Both the position numbers and the translations under genes were made by a program. From Baumannia cicadellinicola str. Hc (Homalodisca coagulata) (GTDB lineage Bacteria; Pseudomonadota; Gammaproteobacteria; Enterobacterales; Enterobacteriaceae), in the NCBI RefSeq assembly GCF_000013185.1, contig NC_007984.1:159366-223365 (forward strand): a stretch of 64,000 nt of DNA, in the 5' to 3' direction. The notes beneath the pieces were generated by a model, which was given only the letters and a program-made list of their open reading frames with translations, did not search any database and had not been told where the DNA came from. How positions within the stretch are numbered: the stretch's first letter is position 1; every line of letters begins with the position of its first letter. Shown piece by piece: positions 61,665 through 64,000 of this stretch.

Positions 61665-64000
61665 ATGAAAGAGCTTACAGATAAATCTATCCTTAATCAT
61701 ACTCCTATGATGCAACAATATTGGCAGATAAAAGCTCAGCATTCTGATGTTTTACTTTTTTACCGTATGGGTGATTTTTATGAATTATTTTATGAAGATG
61801 CTAAATTAGCGTCACAGTTAATAGATATCTCTTTAACCAAACGTGGTTTCTCTGCTGGTGAACCAATCCCAATGGCAGGGATACCTTATCATGCATTAGA
61901 TAGCTATCTAGCTAAACTAGTAGCGCTGGGTAAATCAGTTGCCATTTGTGAACAAGTAGGTGAGCCAACTATCAATAAGGGTCCAGTAGAACGCCGTGTA
62001 GTGCGCATTGTTACTCCTGGTACGCTCAGCGATGAAGTATTATTAAATGAACGCCAGGATAACTTACTAGCTGCTATGCTGCAAGATAAACAAGGATTTG
62101 GGTATGCTACGTTAGACATTACTTCTGGACGTTTTATCGTATCAGAACCGAAAGATTTCGAGGCTATGGCCGCTGAATTACAGCGTACTAATCCAGCTGA
62201 GCTACTTTATCCAGATACGCAACATAATTTAGCTTTAATAGAACACCGACGCGGTCTACGACGTAGACCAATATGGGAATTTGAACTAGATACAGCTTGT
62301 CAGCAGCTTATGATTCAATTTGGCACTAGTAGTTTAAAGGGGTTCGGCATTGAGTGTGCCCATCTAGCGCTACGAGCTGCCGGTTGTTTATTGCAATACG
62401 CTAAGGATACTCAACGTACCGCTATGCCGCATATCAGTACTATCACTTTGGAACGACAAGAAGATTACGTAGTAATGGATGCTGCAACTATGCGTAACCT
62501 TGAGCTAACACATAACCTTAGTGGCGGCATAGAACATACCCTCGTAGCAGTATTAGATCATACTGTTACTTCTATGGGTAGTAGGATGCTAAAACGCTGG
62601 CTACAGATGCCAACTAAACATCTTACTACGATTGAAAACCGTCAACAAAGTATTTACTTTTTGCAAGGTAAGTTTGATATTTTACAACCCATACTACGAA
62701 AAATAGGTGATCTAGAGCGAATACTAGCACGTTTAGCACTACGCTCTGCACGCCCTCGTGATTTAGCTCGCATACGTAATGCTTTACAACAATTACCAGA
62801 TATTCAATCGTTATTGGCAGATAATACTAGTGGTATGCATCTGTCTCAATTACTAAGTAATGTCGGTTATTTCGATAATTTATGCCAGCTATTAGAGCGT
62901 GCTATTGTGATATCACCATCAGCATTATTACGTGATGGCGGTATAATTGCTACTGGATATAATTTAGAGTTAGATGAGTTACGTGCGCTCGCTAATAATG
63001 CTACCGACTATCTAGATATACTTGAGATGAAAGAGCGTAAACATACTGGTCTAGAAACACTTAAGATTGGTTTTAATGCCGTACACGGATATTTTATACA
63101 GCTCAGTCGTGAGCAGAGTCATCGAGCACCTAAACGCTATATTCGCCGTCAAACACTTAAACATGTAGAACGTTATATTATACCAGAGCTAAAAGAGTAT
63201 GAAGATAAAGTAATAACTTCAAAAAGCAAAGCTTTATCGTTAGAAAAAAAATTGTATGATGCATTACTAGATATGCTTTTGCCATATTTAACTCAATTAC
63301 AGCTCAGTGCTACAGCATTAGCGGAATTAGATGTTTTAAGTAATTTAGCTGAACGTGCTGATACACTACATTATGTCTGTCCTATGATAAATAATCAGCC
63401 GATTATTAATATAATCGATGGGCGACATCCAGTAGTAGAACCTTTGATGAGTAAGCCATTTATTGCTAATACTTTATCTTTATCAGACCAAAATCATATG
63501 ATAATTATCACAGGACCTAATATGGGTGGTAAAAGTACTTATATGCGACAAAACGCGCTAATTGTTTTGTTAGCCTACATTGGTAGCTTTGTGCCGGCAT
63601 CTCAAGCTATTATAGGACCTATTGATCGTATTTTTACTCGTATAGGCGCTGCCGATGATCTAGTTTCTGGCCGTTCAACTTTTATGGTCGAAATGACGGA
63701 AACAGCAAATATTCTACATAATGCTACTTGCCAAAGTTTAGTTTTAATGGATGAAATTGGACGAGGGACCTCAACTTATGATGGATTATCGCTAGCTTGG
63801 GCTTGTGCAGAAAGCCTGGCTAGTAGAATTAAAGCTATGACATTGTTTGCTACACATTATTTTGAACTAACGACTCTACCCAATAAAATCAAGGGTATAG
63901 TGAACGCACATTTTGCAGCTATAGAATATAATGATACTATAGCTTTTATGCATAGTATACAGAATGGAGCTGCGAATAAAAGTTATGGCTTGTCAGTAGC
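61665..64000 (+). CDS. mutS: DNA mismatch repair protein MutS (partial, C-terminus beyond window)
   Basis: The first 778 codons are present, starting at the ATG at 61665. The N-terminal mismatch-binding motif [15 protein letters not shown] (with the Phe-X-Glu equivalent) is intact. The core ([24 protein letters not shown]) and the ABC-type ATPase with Walker [10 protein letters not shown] and Walker [11 protein letters not shown] follow. The frame is open throughout, checked at several points. MutS detects mispairs. Its retention is notable for a reduced symbiont. No strong Shine-Dalgarno precedes it. Only the last part of domain V and the dimerisation tail is cut. Confidence 0.96.
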   Translation, partial: MKELTDKSILNHTPMMQQYWQIKAQHSDVLLFYRMGDFYELFYEDAKLASQLIDISLTKRGFSAGEPIPMAGIPYHALDSYLAKLVALGKSVAICEQVGEPTINKGPVERRVVRIVTPGTLSDEVLLNERQDNLLAAMLQDKQGFGYATLDITSGRFIVSEPKDFEAMAAELQRTNPAELLYPDTQHNLALIEHRRGLRRRPIWEFELDTACQQLMIQFGTSSLKGFGIECAHLALRAAGCLLQYAKDTQRTAMPHISTITLERQEDYVVMDAATMRNLELTHNLSGGIEHTLVAVLDHTVTSMGSRMLKRWLQMPTKHLTTIENRQQSIYFLQGKFDILQPILRKIGDLERILARLALRSARPRDLARIRNALQQLPDIQSLLADNTSGMHLSQLLSNVGYFDNLCQLLERAIVISPSALLRDGGIIATGYNLELDELRALANNATDYLDILEMKERKHTGLETLKIGFNAVHGYFIQLSREQSHRAPKRYIRRQTLKHVERYIIPELKEYEDKVITSKSKALSLEKKLYDALLDMLLPYLTQLQLSATALAELDVLSNLAERADTLHYVCPMINNQPIINIIDGRHPVVEPLMSKPFIANTLSLSDQNHMIIITGPNMGGKSTYMRQNALIVLLAYIGSFVPASQAIIGPIDRIFTRIGAADDLVSGRSTFMVEMTETANILHNATCQSLVLMDEIGRGTSTYDGLSLAWACAESLASRIKAMTLFATHYFELTTLPNKIKGIVNAHFAAIEYNDTIAFMHSIQNGAANKSYGLSV

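Overview
The window reads as a chromosome segment of a reduced, AT-rich gammaproteobacterial insect endosymbiont that descends from an enteric ancestor. Nearly every protein aligns end to end with an E. coli housekeeping protein. Gene order repeats short E. coli blocks with the accessory genes deleted: recJ-prfB-lysS, cysE-gpsA-grxC-yibN-envC, rpsP-rimM-trmD-rplS, recA-alaS-csrA-tRNA-Ser, and argX-hisR-leuT-proM-like tRNAs. There are no insertion sequences, phages, CRISPR arrays or toxin systems. Methionine genes and a sulfate-binding protein are kept together with mutS, mutM, recA, recJ and priA. This fits a sharpshooter symbiont of the 'Candidatus Baumannia cicadellinicola' type, but that name is an inference from memory and not a database match.

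Layout. 1-2782: ATP synthase genes atpA (partial), H, F, E, B on the minus strand. 2870-5789: mnmG and ygfZ. 5942-11118: recJ, prfB (with its programmed +1 frameshift), lysS and murI on the plus strand. 11179-16452: one rRNA operon (16S, tRNA-Glu, 23S, 5S, tRNA-Asp, tRNA-Trp) with boxA elements and RNase III stems. 16492-19505: glyS and glyQ. 19506-20235: a long gap with no recognisable gene. 20236-23350: metF, metB, a frameshifted metJ and rpmE. 23521-28779: priA, the heat-shock hslVU operon and tpiA. 28781-40559: sbp, pfkA, cysE, gpsA, grxC, yibN, envC, coaD, mutM, rpmG, rpmB, yicC, pyrE, dut, coaBC. 40767-41215: four tRNAs. 41465-49513: rho, trxA, maoP, aroF, bamD, rluD, clpB. 49510-52886: the rplS-trmD-rimM-rpsP operon and ffh. 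53188-59626: gshA, two tRNAs, csrA, alaS, recA. 60113-64000: an ABC amino-acid transporter pair and mutS (partial).

Together the genes cover ATP synthesis, translation, glycolysis (tpiA, pfkA), envelope growth (murI, envC, bamD, gpsA), pyrimidine and CoA supply (pyrE, dut, coaBC, coaD) and a sulfur theme: sulfate binding, serine acetylation, cystathionine and methyl-THF steps, glutathione, glutaredoxin and thioredoxin. Regulation is largely stripped. The LexA operator of recA has collapsed and metJ is frameshifted. Two good sigma-32 type promoters, in front of hslVU and clpB, are still legible.

I do not see an undescribed multi-gene system. The most interesting points are small. They are metJ broken in a run of seven A, a 7-bp deletion that removed half of the recA SOS box, active-site substitutions in triosephosphate isomerase, a DAHP synthase without its regulatory N-terminus, a terminator-like hairpin inside the murI coding end, and a clear rise in G+C across the rRNA operon.
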